64,000 nucleotides of DNA from Armatimonadota bacterium (GTDB lineage: Bacteria; Sysuimicrobiota; Sysuimicrobiia; Sysuimicrobiales; Humicultoraceae), in assembly GCA_031459855.1 (NCBI GenBank), contig JAVKHP010000001.1, positions 165,960-229,959 of the forward strand, given 5' to 3'. The position numbers and the translations under genes are program-made. Below the pieces are notes generated by a model that ran no database searches, was not told the DNA's origin, and saw nothing but the letters and a program-made list of their open reading frames with translations. This document shows, one piece after another, positions 52,558 through 61,711 of the stretch (positions within the stretch are counted from its first letter, which is position 1; every line of letters starts with the position of its first letter).

Positions 52558-52605
52558 GGATGCCTCCGTGCCGTGATGTCGTCTCGCCGCCAGCCCCGGG
52601 CCGCC

Positions 52606-53526
52606 CTACACCCGCAGCCGCGGGTCCAGCGCGTCGCGCAGGCCGTCGCCCAGCAGGTTGAAGCCCAGCACTGCCAGCGCGATGGCCAGGCCCGGGAACG
52701 TGGCGATGTGCGGGGCCAGCAGCAGGAAGTCGCGGCCGGTGCTGACCATCAGCCCCCACGACGGGGTCGGCGGCTGGACGCCCAGCCCCAGGAACGACAG
52801 CGCGGCCTCCAGCAGGATCGCGCTGGCCATGTACAGCGCCGAGTAGACGATCACGATCGAGATGCAGTTGGGCAGGATGTGGCGCACGACGATGCGCAGC
52901 GTCCCGGCGCCCAGCGCCCGCGCGGCCGCCACGTACTCCTGCTCCTTGATGGACAGCACCGACCCGCGGATCACCCGGGCGAAGCCGGGCGTGGCCCAGA
53001 TGCCGACAGCCAGGATCGTGTTCTCCAGGCCCGGCCCCAGGGCGCTGACGATGGCGATGGCCAGCAGCAGGTACGGGAACGCCAGCAGGACGTCCAGCGC
53101 CCGCATCAGCGCCTCGTCGACGCCGCCGCCGAGGTAGCCCGCCAGCGTGCCGAGCAGCGTGCCCAGCGCCAATGCGATCAGCACCGACACCACGCCCACC
53201 AGCAGCGCCACGCGGCTGCCGTAGATCAGGCGGCTGGCGATGTCGCGGCCGAACTCGTCGGCGCCCAGCAGGTACTTCGGGCCGGGCGGCGTGCGCTTGT
53301 CCTCCAGGACCTGACGCGCCGGATCGGCCGGCGCGAGCCAGGGCGCGAAGACCGCCGCGATCACCAGCAGGCTGACGATCACCAGCCCGGCGAGCGCAAG
53401 CCGGTTGCGCCGGAAGCGCCGCCACGCCGCGCCCCCGGCCGAGACGTAGCCCGCCGGTCGGGCCGCCGCTCCCGCCGCCACTGCTTCGGCGACGGCCGCG
53501 TCGTCGGCGCGCGGGCGCAGGCTCAC
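52606..53526 (-). CDS. ABC permease, DppC/OppC family, set 2
   Basis: 306 residues: FRRNRLALAGLVIVSLLVIAAVFAPWLAPADP, LLGADEFGRDIASRLIYGSRVALLVGVVS, the EAA loop EYVAAARALGAGTLRIVVRHILPN and LSFLGLGVQPPTPSWGLM. About 35 hydrophilic residues precede the first helix. The GTG at 53526 lies 149 bp after the DppB stop. Again no ATPase gene is near. Confidence 0.88.
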   Translation of the reverse strand: MSLRPRADDAAVAEAVAAGAAARPAGYVSAGGAAWRRFRRNRLALAGLVIVSLLVIAAVFAPWLAPADPARQVLEDKRTPPGPKYLLGADEFGRDIASRLIYGSRVALLVGVVSVLIALALGTLLGTLAGYLGGGVDEALMRALDVLLAFPYLLLAIAIVSALGPGLENTILAVGIWATPGFARVIRGSVLSIKEQEYVAAARALGAGTLRIVVRHILPNCISIVIVYSALYMASAILLEAALSFLGLGVQPPTPSWGLMVSTGRDFLLLAPHIATFPGLAIALAVLGFNLLGDGLRDALDPRLRV

Positions 53527-53674
53527 GCCACCCACCCCGGGTGCCGGACGCGCGCACGCGCCGGACGGGCGTGCGCCGGCGTGCAGGCCGCCCCCGCGTC
53601 GACCTGCGGGCCGGCAGTGCGCCGGCGCGCGGCGTCTGTGGCCACGGCCACCCGGCGGTCGCACCCGCACCCGC

Positions 53675-54595
53675 TCATCGGTACGTGATCCTGGGGTCCA
53701 GCGCCGCGTACGAGAGGTCGACCAGCAGGTTGATCACCACGAACGTGACCGCCAGCACCAGGACGCCGCCCTGCAGCAGCACGTAGTCGCGGGCGAAGAT
53801 GGCGCGCACGAGCATGCGGCCGATGCCCGGCCAGGCAAACACCGTCTCGGTCAGCACCGCGCCGCCCAGCAGCTGTCCGGTCTGCAGCCCCATGACCGTC
53901 ACGACGGGGATCAGCGCGTTGCGCAACGCGTGGTGGACCAGCACCCGCCGCTGGCCAGCCCCCTTGGCCCGCGCCGTGCGAATGTAGTCCTCGCGCAACA
54001 CCTCCAGCATCGTCGAGCGGGTCATGCGCGCCAGCATGGCGATCGTCGGGGTCGCCAGGGTGACGGCGGGCAGCACCAGGTGCAGCCACGTGCCGCGCCC
54101 GCCCGCCGGCAGCCAGCCCAGCCACAGGCTGAAGACCACGATGAGCACGATCCCGGTCCAGAAGATCGGCATCGAGAGCCCAAACAGCGAGACCACGCGC
54201 ACCAGGTTGTCGAACAGCGAGTAGGGCCAGCGCGCCGACAGCACGCCGAGCGGAATGCCCACGGCCGTGGCCAGCGCCAGGGCGGCGAGGCCCAGCTGCG
54301 CGGTCGCCGGCCAGACGTCGGCGATCTCCTCGTTCACCCGCCGCCCTTCCCGAATCGACCGGCCCAGGTCGCCCTGCGCCAGGCGCCCCAGGTAGCGGAC
54401 GTAGCGCACGGGCAGGGGCTGGTCGAGGTCCAGCGACTTCCGCAGCCGCTCCACCATCTCCTGGGTCGCGCCTTCCCCCAGCATCAGCGCGGCCGGATCG
54501 CCCGGGATCAGGTCGATGGTGGCCATGATGAGCAGCACCACGCCCAGCACGACCGGCACCGCGGCCAGGAGTCGACGGACGAGGAAGCGGGTCAT
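53675..54595 (-). CDS. ABC permease, DppB/OppB family, set 2
   Basis: 306 residues: TRFLVRRLLAAVPVVLGVVLLIM at the start, the EAA loop DYIRTARAKGAGQRRVLVHHALRNALI and the end YAALDPRITYR, all typical of DppB. Six transmembrane segments. It lies 349 bp from the binding-protein gene upstream of it, with a strong palindrome between. Confidence 0.88.
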   Translation of the reverse strand: MTRFLVRRLLAAVPVVLGVVLLIMATIDLIPGDPAALMLGEGATQEMVERLRKSLDLDQPLPVRYVRYLGRLAQGDLGRSIREGRRVNEEIADVWPATAQLGLAALALATAVGIPLGVLSARWPYSLFDNLVRVVSLFGLSMPIFWTGIVLIVVFSLWLGWLPAGGRGTWLHLVLPAVTLATPTIAMLARMTRSTMLEVLREDYIRTARAKGAGQRRVLVHHALRNALIPVVTVMGLQTGQLLGGAVLTETVFAWPGIGRMLVRAIFARDYVLLQGGVLVLAVTFVVINLLVDLSYAALDPRITYR

Positions 54596-54823
54596 GGCGG
54601 GCGCAGGACGTGCAGCGGCTCAGGTCACGGCCCGGTGCGGTCGGCCGGCCCACAGCGTGGCCGCGCTGTGCCGTGGCTCCACCCACATCGTGACCACGCC
54701 GTGCGGTGGGCCGATCCACATCGCGGTGACTCCGGTGACCGGCACGGGACGGTCGGAGCGAACCGGGCGCCCGCAGCGCGGGGTACTCGGGGTGCCCGAG
54801 GAATATGGCCGGTAGGCCCCAGG

Positions 54824-54849
54824 GGGGCGGGGCCGGCCGGCCCCGCCCC
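54824..54849. repeat. 26-bp perfect GC palindrome in a 349-bp gap
   Basis: Every base from 54824 to 54849 pairs with its mirror image (13-bp arms, centre GGCCGGCC). It is the only strong structure in the gap 54596-54944 between the set 2 binding protein and its DppB permease. No T-run follows, so it is not a classical terminator; an RNA hairpin that protects or limits the upstream message is possible. I see no gene in the gap. Confidence 0.7.
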
Positions 54850-54944
54850 GTACGGGCTACCTTCCCCGACCCGCCCCCACGCTGTGCGCGGCCCCGCCCC
54901 GCGCCGTGCGCGCCTCACCCGGCAGGCCGCACCCGGGCATCGCC

Positions 54945-56534
54945 TCAGCGCTGGATCCAGATGTACGCGAACCCCTGGTTGTACTCGATCGGGTGCGGCA
55001 CGAACCCCTGCACCGCCGCCTTCATCACCGCGATCTCCTTGGTGGTGTAGAACGGCACGAACATGATGTCGCGCGCGATCAGGTCCTGCGCCCGCCCGTA
55101 CAGGGCCTGGCGCTCGGCGGGGTCGAGGCTACGGCGCGCGGCGTCCACCAGCCGGTCGAACTCGGGGTTGACGTAGCGCCACGTGTTCCACCCGCGGGGC
55201 GGTGCCTGGTCCGAGCGGAACATGGGCAGCAGGCTGTAGTCGGCGTCGGCCGTGGTCGTCACCCAGCCCAGGGTGAACAGGTGGTAGTCCAGCGTCGCGG
55301 CGCGCACGGTGGTGAAGACCGTCGCCCACTCCAGGAACGAGATCTCCAGCCGCACGCCGATCTGCCGGAGCTGCGCCTGGTAGGCCTCGGAGATCTCGGC
55401 GTCCTTGAAGTAGCGACCGCGCGCCGAGATGAGCGTCAGGACCAGCGGGATGCCCTCGCGCTGCATGATCCCGTCGGGCCCGGGCCGGAAGCCCGCCTCC
55501 TGCAGCAGCGCGCGGGCCCGCTCGGGGTTGTAGGGGTAGAGCGTGTCGAGCCCCATGGGCTTGTAGCCGAAGACGCCGGGGGCGAGGATGCCGTCGGCGG
55601 GGCTCGCCGCGCCCTCGAGGATGTTCTCGAGAATGGCCTTGCGGTTGGCGGCCATGACCAGGGCCCGGCGCACCCGCACGTCGGACAGCGGCGGGCGGGT
55701 CAGGTTCATGCCGATGAACACCACACGCAGCCCGGTCGCCTCGGCCACCGTGAAGTTCGGGTCGCGGCGGAACGCCGGCAGCTGGGCGGGCGCCGGCACC
55801 AGGACCATGTCCACCTCACCGGTGCGCAGCGCGATCATCCGGGCCGACTCCTCCGGGATCACGCGGAACACGATGCGGTCGAGGTAGGGCTTGGGGCCCC
55901 AGTAGTCGTCGTTGCGCACCACCGAGATCCGGTCGTTGGTCCGCCACTCCTCGAACTTGAACGGCCCGGTCCCCACGGGCCGGCGGCTGAACTCGGCGCC
56001 CAGCCGCTGCACGGCCGTGGGGCTGACGATGCCGGCGTAGACCATGGCCACGCTGTAGAGCAGGGGGGCGTAGGGCTCGGTGGTCACGATGTCGACGGTG
56101 TGGTCGTCCACGACCTCGGCCCCCTTGATCGGCCCGGCCAGGCTCGCCCAGCGCGCGGGCGTGCGCGGGTCGAAGGCGCGGTCGAAGGTGAACTTCACGG
56201 CTGCCGCGTTGAACGGCGTGCCGTCGTGGAACCGCACGCCGCGCCGCAGCGTGAAGCGGATGCGCGTGGGCGACATGACCCGGTAGCCCGTGGCCAGCAC
56301 CGGCCGGATCTTCATGTCCGGGCCCATGGTGACCAGCGGCTCCAGGATCATCTGGTAGATCCACGCGCCCGGTGCCGTGGTCTCGAAGTGCGGGTCGAGC
56401 GACACGGCGTCGACGGGGCGCGCGATGGTGAGCGTCCCGCCGCGGGTCGGGCTGGCCGGGCCCGACAGGACCGGAGGGGCACCCACCATCACGGCCAGGG
56501 CCAGGACCAGCAGTCCCACGCGGACTCGTCGCAT
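54945..56534 (-). CDS. Family 5 (oligopeptide-type) ABC substrate-binding protein, set 2
   Basis: 529 residues, signal peptide with MRRVR followed by a hydrophobic stretch to about residue 25. SBP family 5 blocks: GGTLTIARPVDAVSLDPHFETT, FTLRRGVRFHDGTPFNAAAVKFTFDR, GTGPFKFEEW and VRRALVMAANRKAILENI. ATG 56534 has a perfect AGGAGGTGA site. It heads the minus-strand set SBP-DppB-DppC-aspartoacylase. The 332 bp upstream (56535-56866) holds no gene that I can support and probably contains its promoter. Confidence 0.9.
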   Translation of the reverse strand: MRRVRVGLLVLALAVMVGAPPVLSGPASPTRGGTLTIARPVDAVSLDPHFETTAPGAWIYQMILEPLVTMGPDMKIRPVLATGYRVMSPTRIRFTLRRGVRFHDGTPFNAAAVKFTFDRAFDPRTPARWASLAGPIKGAEVVDDHTVDIVTTEPYAPLLYSVAMVYAGIVSPTAVQRLGAEFSRRPVGTGPFKFEEWRTNDRISVVRNDDYWGPKPYLDRIVFRVIPEESARMIALRTGEVDMVLVPAPAQLPAFRRDPNFTVAEATGLRVVFIGMNLTRPPLSDVRVRRALVMAANRKAILENILEGAASPADGILAPGVFGYKPMGLDTLYPYNPERARALLQEAGFRPGPDGIMQREGIPLVLTLISARGRYFKDAEISEAYQAQLRQIGVRLEISFLEWATVFTTVRAATLDYHLFTLGWVTTTADADYSLLPMFRSDQAPPRGWNTWRYVNPEFDRLVDAARRSLDPAERQALYGRAQDLIARDIMFVPFYTTKEIAVMKAAVQGFVPHPIEYNQGFAYIWIQR

Positions 56535-56866
56535 GCGTACGTCACCTCCTGGGTCGATGCAGTCGGTACCAACGACGCGCCGCACGCTGTCGGCACATAT
56601 CGAGTGCTGCTGAACTTGATCGCGTACGATAGCGCCCCTGCGGCGCGCAACGGACTCTTGTTCGCGCGCGCAGGGCGTTTCCCTGCGGGATGGCGATGGC
56701 ACCGGGGTCACTCGCCGAGCTCGGTCCGCCCCGGCCCGCGGCTGCCCTGCCGCTGCCAGCGTGCACCACCCGCGCAAAGTCGTCGACGGCCTGCGGGCCG
56801 GCCCGCAGGCCACCAAACCACCTGCGCCCGCACCCGGTCGCCGCGACCCGCCGCGATCGGGCGCCG

Positions 56867-57352
56867 TCATCGGCCTCCGGGCGACGACCGCGCCGGCGCG
56901 CCCAGCGCGGCCAGCACCTCCTCGGTGTGCCCGTCGACCTTGACCTTCGGGAAGATGTGCGCGATCCGGCCCTCTTCGTCGATGATGAACGTCGTGCGCT
57001 CGATGCCAAACCCCAGGCGCCCCGCCAGCGTCTTCTCCTTCCACACGCCGTAGGCGGTCACGATCTTGCGCTCGGGGTCGCTCAGCAGCGGAAACGGCAG
57101 GCCGTACTTCTGCTTGAACCGCCGGTGCGAGGCGACGCTGTCGGTGCTCACGCCCAGCACCACGGCCCCCCGCGCCTGGAGCGCCGCGTAGTGGTCGCGG
57201 AAACTGCAGGCCTCGCGGGTGCACCCGGGCGTGTCGTCCTTGGGGTAGAAGTAGAGCACGACCTTCTTCCCCCGGAAGTCGGCCAGCGAGACGGTCTCGC
57301 CGCTGTCGGTCTGGGCGGTGAACGCCGGTGCGCGATCTCCCACCTTGAGCAT
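56867..57352 (-). CDS. bcp: Bcp-type thiol peroxidase (peroxiredoxin Q)
   Basis: 161 residues. Peroxidatic Cys in YPKDDTPGCTREACSFRD (about residue 44) with a resolving Cys five residues later, the alpha2-type atypical 2-Cys arrangement. GVSTDSVASHRRFKQKYGLPFPLLSDPE and TTFIIDEEGRIAHIF are typical. ATG 57352 has a GGGAGGGAGG site. It reduces hydroperoxides with thioredoxin. The gene lies downstream of a YfcH-like gene on the same strand. Confidence 0.93.
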   Translation of the reverse strand: MLKVGDRAPAFTAQTDSGETVSLADFRGKKVVLYFYPKDDTPGCTREACSFRDHYAALQARGAVVLGVSTDSVASHRRFKQKYGLPFPLLSDPERKIVTAYGVWKEKTLAGRLGFGIERTTFIIDEEGRIAHIFPKVKVDGHTEEVLAALGAPARSSPGGR

Positions 57353-57392
57353 GGTCCTCCCTCCCGTCGAGCGCGCGGCCTTCCGACCGTAC

Positions 57393-58295
57393 CTAGGCCG
57401 CACGCCGGAGCACGTCCTCCAGGGCCGGTCGCAGCTCGGGCCACCGGAACACGAAGCCGACCGCCTCCAGCGTCGCGGGCCGGACGCGCTGGCTCGCCAG
57501 GATCGTCTCGTCGGCCATCGCGCCCAGCACGAGGCGCAGCGCGACCGCCGGGACGGGCAGCACCGCAGGCCGGCGCAGCGCCGCGCCCAGCGCGCGGGCG
57601 AACTCGCGCTGCGTCACCGGCGCCGGACTCACAACGTTCATGGGGCCGTCGAGCGCGGGCACACGCAGCGCCGTCAGCACCGCGCCCACCACGTCGTCCA
57701 GGTGCACCCAGCTCCACCACTGCCGCCCACTGCCCAGCGGGCCACCGAGCCCCAGGCGGAAGGGCAGCAGCAGGGGCGCCAGCACGCCCCCGCGCGGCGC
57801 CACGACCAGCCCGAAGCGGGTGCAAACCACCCGCACGCCGTACGCCCGGGCGCGGCGCGCCTCGGCCTCCCACGCCTGCACGAGGTCGGCCAGGAAGCCC
57901 CGGCCCGGATCCGAGGACTCGGTGAGGACCTCGTCGCCGCGGTCGCCGTAGTAGCCGATGGCCGACGCCGACACGAACACCGACGGGCGCGCGTCCAGGC
58001 GCCCGATGGTCTCCACCAGCAGGCGGGTGGCGCCCACGCGGCTGGCCACCATCTCATCGCGGGCGCGGCGGGTCCAGGGCCAGCGCGCAATGGCCCGTCC
58101 CGCCAGGTTGACCACGGCGTCTGCCCCCGCCAGCGCCGCGGGGTCGAGGCCCCCGCCGGCCGGGTCCCAGGAGACCTCGTCCGGCGCCGCCGGCGCGCGC
58201 CGCACCAGGCGCTGCACCTGGTGGCCCTCCGCCCGCAGCGCCGCCGCGACCGCGCGGCCGATCAACCCCGAGGCACCGGCCATCATCACGCGCAT
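57393..58295 (-). CDS. TIGR01777/YfcH-type NAD-dependent epimerase family protein
   Basis: 300 residues. Extended-SDR Rossmann motif GASGLIGRAVAAALRAEGH at 7-25, VVNLAGRAIARWPWTRRARDEMVASRVGATRLLVE near 62, SASAIGYYGDRGDEVLTE near 108 with the YfcH-specific GYYG, and WSWVHLDDVVGAVLTAL near 192. The family is widespread and biochemically unclear, possibly acting on nucleotide sugars or in cell-division-related metabolism. It ends 40 bp before the bcp start. Confidence 0.88.
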   Translation of the reverse strand: MRVMMAGASGLIGRAVAAALRAEGHQVQRLVRRAPAAPDEVSWDPAGGGLDPAALAGADAVVNLAGRAIARWPWTRRARDEMVASRVGATRLLVETIGRLDARPSVFVSASAIGYYGDRGDEVLTESSDPGRGFLADLVQAWEAEARRARAYGVRVVCTRFGLVVAPRGGVLAPLLLPFRLGLGGPLGSGRQWWSWVHLDDVVGAVLTALRVPALDGPMNVVSPAPVTQREFARALGAALRRPAVLPVPAVALRLVLGAMADETILASQRVRPATLEAVGFVFRWPELRPALEDVLRRAA

Positions 58296-58508
58296 GGGTG
58301 CCGCTCCATCGCCAGGTCGTTACGAGAACACGTAGGTACGGGAGTACGTCGGTACGGGCGCCTCGGTGCAGACGCCTGGGCACGAACGCATCGGCACGAA
58401 CACCCCCCACCCGGCGGCCCCGGCGCGCGTCTGCCGGTCAGTGTCCTCTCGCGCTACTGCGTGTGTTCAGCGCTCCCCTCCGGCAGTGCCAGGTCGTGTG
58501 CCGGCCGG

Positions 58509-59777
58509 TCACCGTGCCGTCCACGCGGGCATCGGGTAGATCGGCGTCGCCACCCGCGCCTCGGGCGGCCACACCGCCACGACGCGCTGGTTCTGGATCT
58601 GGATGGGCACCGAGGTGCCCCGGACGTTCTTGCCCTGCTCGTTCCAGCCGATGGGACCCCAGAACGTCCGCGGCGCCAGGGACAGCAACGCCTGCCGGAC
58701 GGCCTCGCCGTCGATCCTGCCCGCGGCCTGCAACGCCAGCTGCAACACGAGGCCCGCCATCGTCCCCGAGGCGGTGTGGTAGCCGGGCGTGTACCCTTTC
58801 CACCGCTCGATCGCCGTCGCGTAGTCCGCCGCGCAGCCAAACGGCGGGTCACCGCAGTACTTCAGGGTGGGCAGCCACCACTCCGACCCGTAGATGTAGT
58901 TGGCGTCGGCGCCCAGCGACCGGACGAAGTCGGGGATGGCTGGACCGGCCGTGAAGCCCATGATCCGCGGCGCAAACTGCAGCTCCTTGGCCTGCTTGGT
59001 GATCAGCAACGCGTCCTGGAACAGCGTCGTCGCCAGGAAGACCTCGGGGTTGAGCGCCTTGACCTGCGTGAGAATCGACGACACGTCGGTGGCGTTGGCC
59101 GGGTACCGCTCCTTGAAGACCACCTGGAACCCCCGCTGCTCGGCGTAGCGCGCCGCGCCCTCCCCTGCCGCGATGCCGAACGGATCGTCGCGGATCATGA
59201 TGGCCATGCGGGTCGGGCGCGGTGTCGCCGCCGCGGCCATGTCGATCAGCCCCCGCAGGTAGGTGCTGGCGGGCGGCAGGATGGAGAAGATGTAGCGGTA
59301 GCCGCGTTCGTAGATCGTGTCGGCGTTGGCCTGGGGCGCGATGGTCACCACCCGGTAGCGCTCGGAGATGGTGCTGGTGGCCTGGAAGATGGCGCTCGAG
59401 AACGGCCCCAGCACGAACGCCACCTTGTCGTCGGTGATGAGCTTCTCGGTCAGGCGCGCCGCCGTCTCCGCCTTGGACTCGTCGTCGTAGTACTTGATCT
59501 CGACCCGGTAGCGCTGGCCACCGATAGTGATGCCGCCGCGCTCGTTCACGGTGCGCACCCAGAAGTCGTAGCCGTCCTTCACGAAGTTCCCTTCCCGCGA
59601 CACCGGCCCGGTGAGCGCGATGGCCGCCCCGAGCCGGAGGACCGGCTCCTGGGCCTGTGCCCGGCCGGCACCCGTGGCTCCCAGGGTGACGAGCGCGGCC
59701 ACAAGGAGCAGCACGCCGCCGGTCGCCACGCGCGCGTGCCATCGCGAAGCCCACCCTGTTGCCCTCGACATCCGCAT
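58509..59777 (-). CDS. Periplasmic binding protein of the second Liv-type importer
   Basis: 422 residues with a long signal peptide (about 1-42, ending AQAQ). LivK-type blocks: LRLGAAIALTGPVSREGNFVKDGYDFWVRTVNERGG, KYYDDESKAETAARLTEKLITDDKV and VLGPFSSAIFQA. Cys pairs in YCGDPPFGCAADY may form a disulphide, which is not usual for the family. ATG 59777 follows AGGAGGG. It is the last gene of the operon, after the ATPases. Confidence 0.9.
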   Translation of the reverse strand: MRMSRATGWASRWHARVATGGVLLLVAALVTLGATGAGRAQAQEPVLRLGAAIALTGPVSREGNFVKDGYDFWVRTVNERGGITIGGQRYRVEIKYYDDESKAETAARLTEKLITDDKVAFVLGPFSSAIFQATSTISERYRVVTIAPQANADTIYERGYRYIFSILPPASTYLRGLIDMAAAATPRPTRMAIMIRDDPFGIAAGEGAARYAEQRGFQVVFKERYPANATDVSSILTQVKALNPEVFLATTLFQDALLITKQAKELQFAPRIMGFTAGPAIPDFVRSLGADANYIYGSEWWLPTLKYCGDPPFGCAADYATAIERWKGYTPGYHTASGTMAGLVLQLALQAAGRIDGEAVRQALLSLAPRTFWGPIGWNEQGKNVRGTSVPIQIQNQRVVAVWPPEARVATPIYPMPAWTAR

Positions 59778-59880
59778 AGGTGTCCCTCCTATCCGTGGGG
59801 TCCCACGTTGTGTACTCTGCCAGGACCTGGTCCATCCTGCCGGCCACGCCTCTCCGCCTTTCCGCCCCCCCTTCCTGCCG

Positions 59881-60603
59881 CTAGATGCCAACGAACGACT
59901 CGCGCACCCGGGCGTCGGCGAGGAGGTCGGCGCTGGGGCCGGTCAGCGTGATCGCGCCCGCCTCCAGCACGTAGCCCCGCGCCGCGATGCCCAGCGCCGT
60001 GGCCACGTCCTGCTCGACCAGCACCACGGCGATGCCCTGACGGTGGATCGCGTCGATGGCCTCGATGAGCCGGTCGACGACGATGGGCGCCAGCCCCAGC
60101 GACAGCTCGTCGATCAGCAGCAGCCGGGGACGCGCCATCAGCGCCCGCCCGATGGCGCACATCTGCTGCTCGCCCCCGCTCAACGTGCCCGCCAGCTGGT
60201 CGCGCCGCTCGCCCAGCACCGGGAAGAGCGCCTCCACCCGCTCCAGGTCGTCCGCGAGCACCGACGGCGGGCTGCGCCGCAGGAACGCTCCCATGAGCAG
60301 GTTCTCACGCACCGTCATGCCGGGAAACAGCTGCCGGCCCTCGGGCACCATGACCAGCCCCGCCGCCACCCGCTGGTGGGCTGGCCGTGTCGTGATCTCC
60401 TGGCCGTCGAACCAGATGCTGCCCATCCGCGCGGGCAGCAGCCCCGCCAGCAGGCGCAGCAGCGTGGTCTTCCCGGCACCGTTGGCCCCAATGAGGGCCA
60501 CCGCCTCGCCCGCGGCCACGTGCATGGTGATGTTCCACAGCACCTGCACGCTCCCGTAGCCGCCACCCAGCCCCCGCACGTCCAGCAGCGTCGGGCCGGT
60601 CAC
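59881..60603 (-). CDS. ABC transporter ATPase, LivF family, second set
   Basis: 240 residues. Walker A GANGAGKTTLLRLLAG near residue 38, signature LSGGEQQMCAIGRALM near 140, Walker B LLLIDELSLGLAP and VVLVEQD. The DELSLGLAP block is the LivF hallmark. GTG 60603 follows the livG-type stop by 70 bp. Confidence 0.92.
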   Translation of the reverse strand: MTGPTLLDVRGLGGGYGSVQVLWNITMHVAAGEAVALIGANGAGKTTLLRLLAGLLPARMGSIWFDGQEITTRPAHQRVAAGLVMVPEGRQLFPGMTVRENLLMGAFLRRSPPSVLADDLERVEALFPVLGERRDQLAGTLSGGEQQMCAIGRALMARPRLLLIDELSLGLAPIVVDRLIEAIDAIHRQGIAVVLVEQDVATALGIAARGYVLEAGAITLTGPSADLLADARVRESFVGI

Positions 60604-60673
60604 GATCCGTCACCCTCTCCGCCCCACCGCCGGTGGACTCCCGCCCCCGGCCACACCAGCGGCGCACAGCCGG

Positions 60674-61528
60674 TCATCGCGCATCGCCCTCCCCACCGTG
60701 GTCGCGCGGCGTCGCTCCGGGCTCCGTGCCGGCGGGGGGCGCGTCGGTAGGCGATGCGCCCGCGCGCGCTACGTCCTCGCGCGGCGCCCCCGCGGCCCGG
60801 CGGGCGTATCGCTCGCCCAGGTAGGCACCGATGACGGCAGGGTCGGCGGCCACCTCGGCTGGCCGCCCCGTGGCAATGGGCTTCCCGTGGTGCAACACCA
60901 GCACCCGGTGGCAGAGGGTCATCACCACCCGCATCATGTGCTCGACGAGGATGACGGTCACCCCCTGGCCGTTGATCCGGCGGACCAGGTCCATCACCTC
61001 GAACACCTCGCGGGGCAGCAGCCCCGACATGACCTCGTCCAGCAGCAGCAGCTGCGGCGCCGCGGCCAGCGCGCGGGCCAGCTCCAGCCGCTTGCGTTCG
61101 CCGGTGGTGAGCGTGCCGATCTCGTCGTCGGCGCGCTGCTGCATGCCCACCCACGCCAGCACCTCGTCGGCCCGGACCAGCGCCTGCGCCATCGACAGGT
61201 GGCGGGCGGGGTTGCCAAACCGCGCGCCGATCGCCACGTTCTCCCGCACCGTCATCCCGACGAAGGGCCGCATGATCTGGAACGTGCGCGCGATGCCCAG
61301 CCGCGCCACGCGGTGGGGCGGCAGGCCGACGAGCGGCCGTCCGCGGAAGGAGAGCGTGCCCGCGGTGGGGGTATCCAGCCCGCTGATGAGGTTCATCAGG
61401 GTCGTCTTGCCCGCCCCGTTCGGGCCGATGACCCCGAAGATCTCGCCCTCGGCCACGGTGAAGTCGACGCGGTCGACGGCCACGACGCCGCCGAACCGCC
61501 GTGTGAGCCCCTGGGCCTGGAGGATCAT
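60674..61528 (-). CDS. ABC transporter ATPase, LivG family, second set
   Basis: 284 residues. Walker A GPNGAGKTTLMNLISG, GIARTFQIMRPFVGMTVRENVAIG, signature LTTGERKRLELARALA and Walker B LLLDEVMSGLLPREV. Compared with the first LivG, the signature loop is the normal LTTGERK. About 40 residues of Asp/Ala/Pro-rich tail follow the usual C-terminus. ATG 61528 is preceded by a 183-bp gap with a hairpin. Confidence 0.9.
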   Translation of the reverse strand: MILQAQGLTRRFGGVVAVDRVDFTVAEGEIFGVIGPNGAGKTTLMNLISGLDTPTAGTLSFRGRPLVGLPPHRVARLGIARTFQIMRPFVGMTVRENVAIGARFGNPARHLSMAQALVRADEVLAWVGMQQRADDEIGTLTTGERKRLELARALAAAPQLLLLDEVMSGLLPREVFEVMDLVRRINGQGVTVILVEHMMRVVMTLCHRVLVLHHGKPIATGRPAEVAADPAVIGAYLGERYARRAAGAPREDVARAGASPTDAPPAGTEPGATPRDHGGEGDAR

Positions 61529-61567
61529 CGCTCTCGTCCTCCGTGCGTCGGCAGCGACGCCACGCCA

Positions 61568-61600
61568 CCCGATCCCCACCCCCAGGCGCGGGGGATCGGG
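61568..61600. repeat. Inverted repeat between the LivM- and LivG-type genes
   Basis: CCCGATCCCC (61568-61577) and GGGGATCGGG (61591-61600) form a perfect 10-bp stem with a 13-base loop inside the operon, 40-72 bp before the LivG-type start. It may limit read-through or stabilise the distal message. Confidence 0.6.
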
Positions 61601-61711
61601 CCGATCGCCCTTGCGGCAGGGAGCAGCGGCGTAGCCCCCGTCATCCGCAGGCTCCTTCGGTGCCGCGAGCGACGTGGCCGGCCGCAGGCGTGCGGCGGTC
61701 GTGGGCGCTCT

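Noticed and set aside
54906..57053. 715-codon plus-strand frame
   Set aside because: Antisense to the set 2 binding-protein gene, which has a signal peptide, family motifs and a perfect ribosome site.
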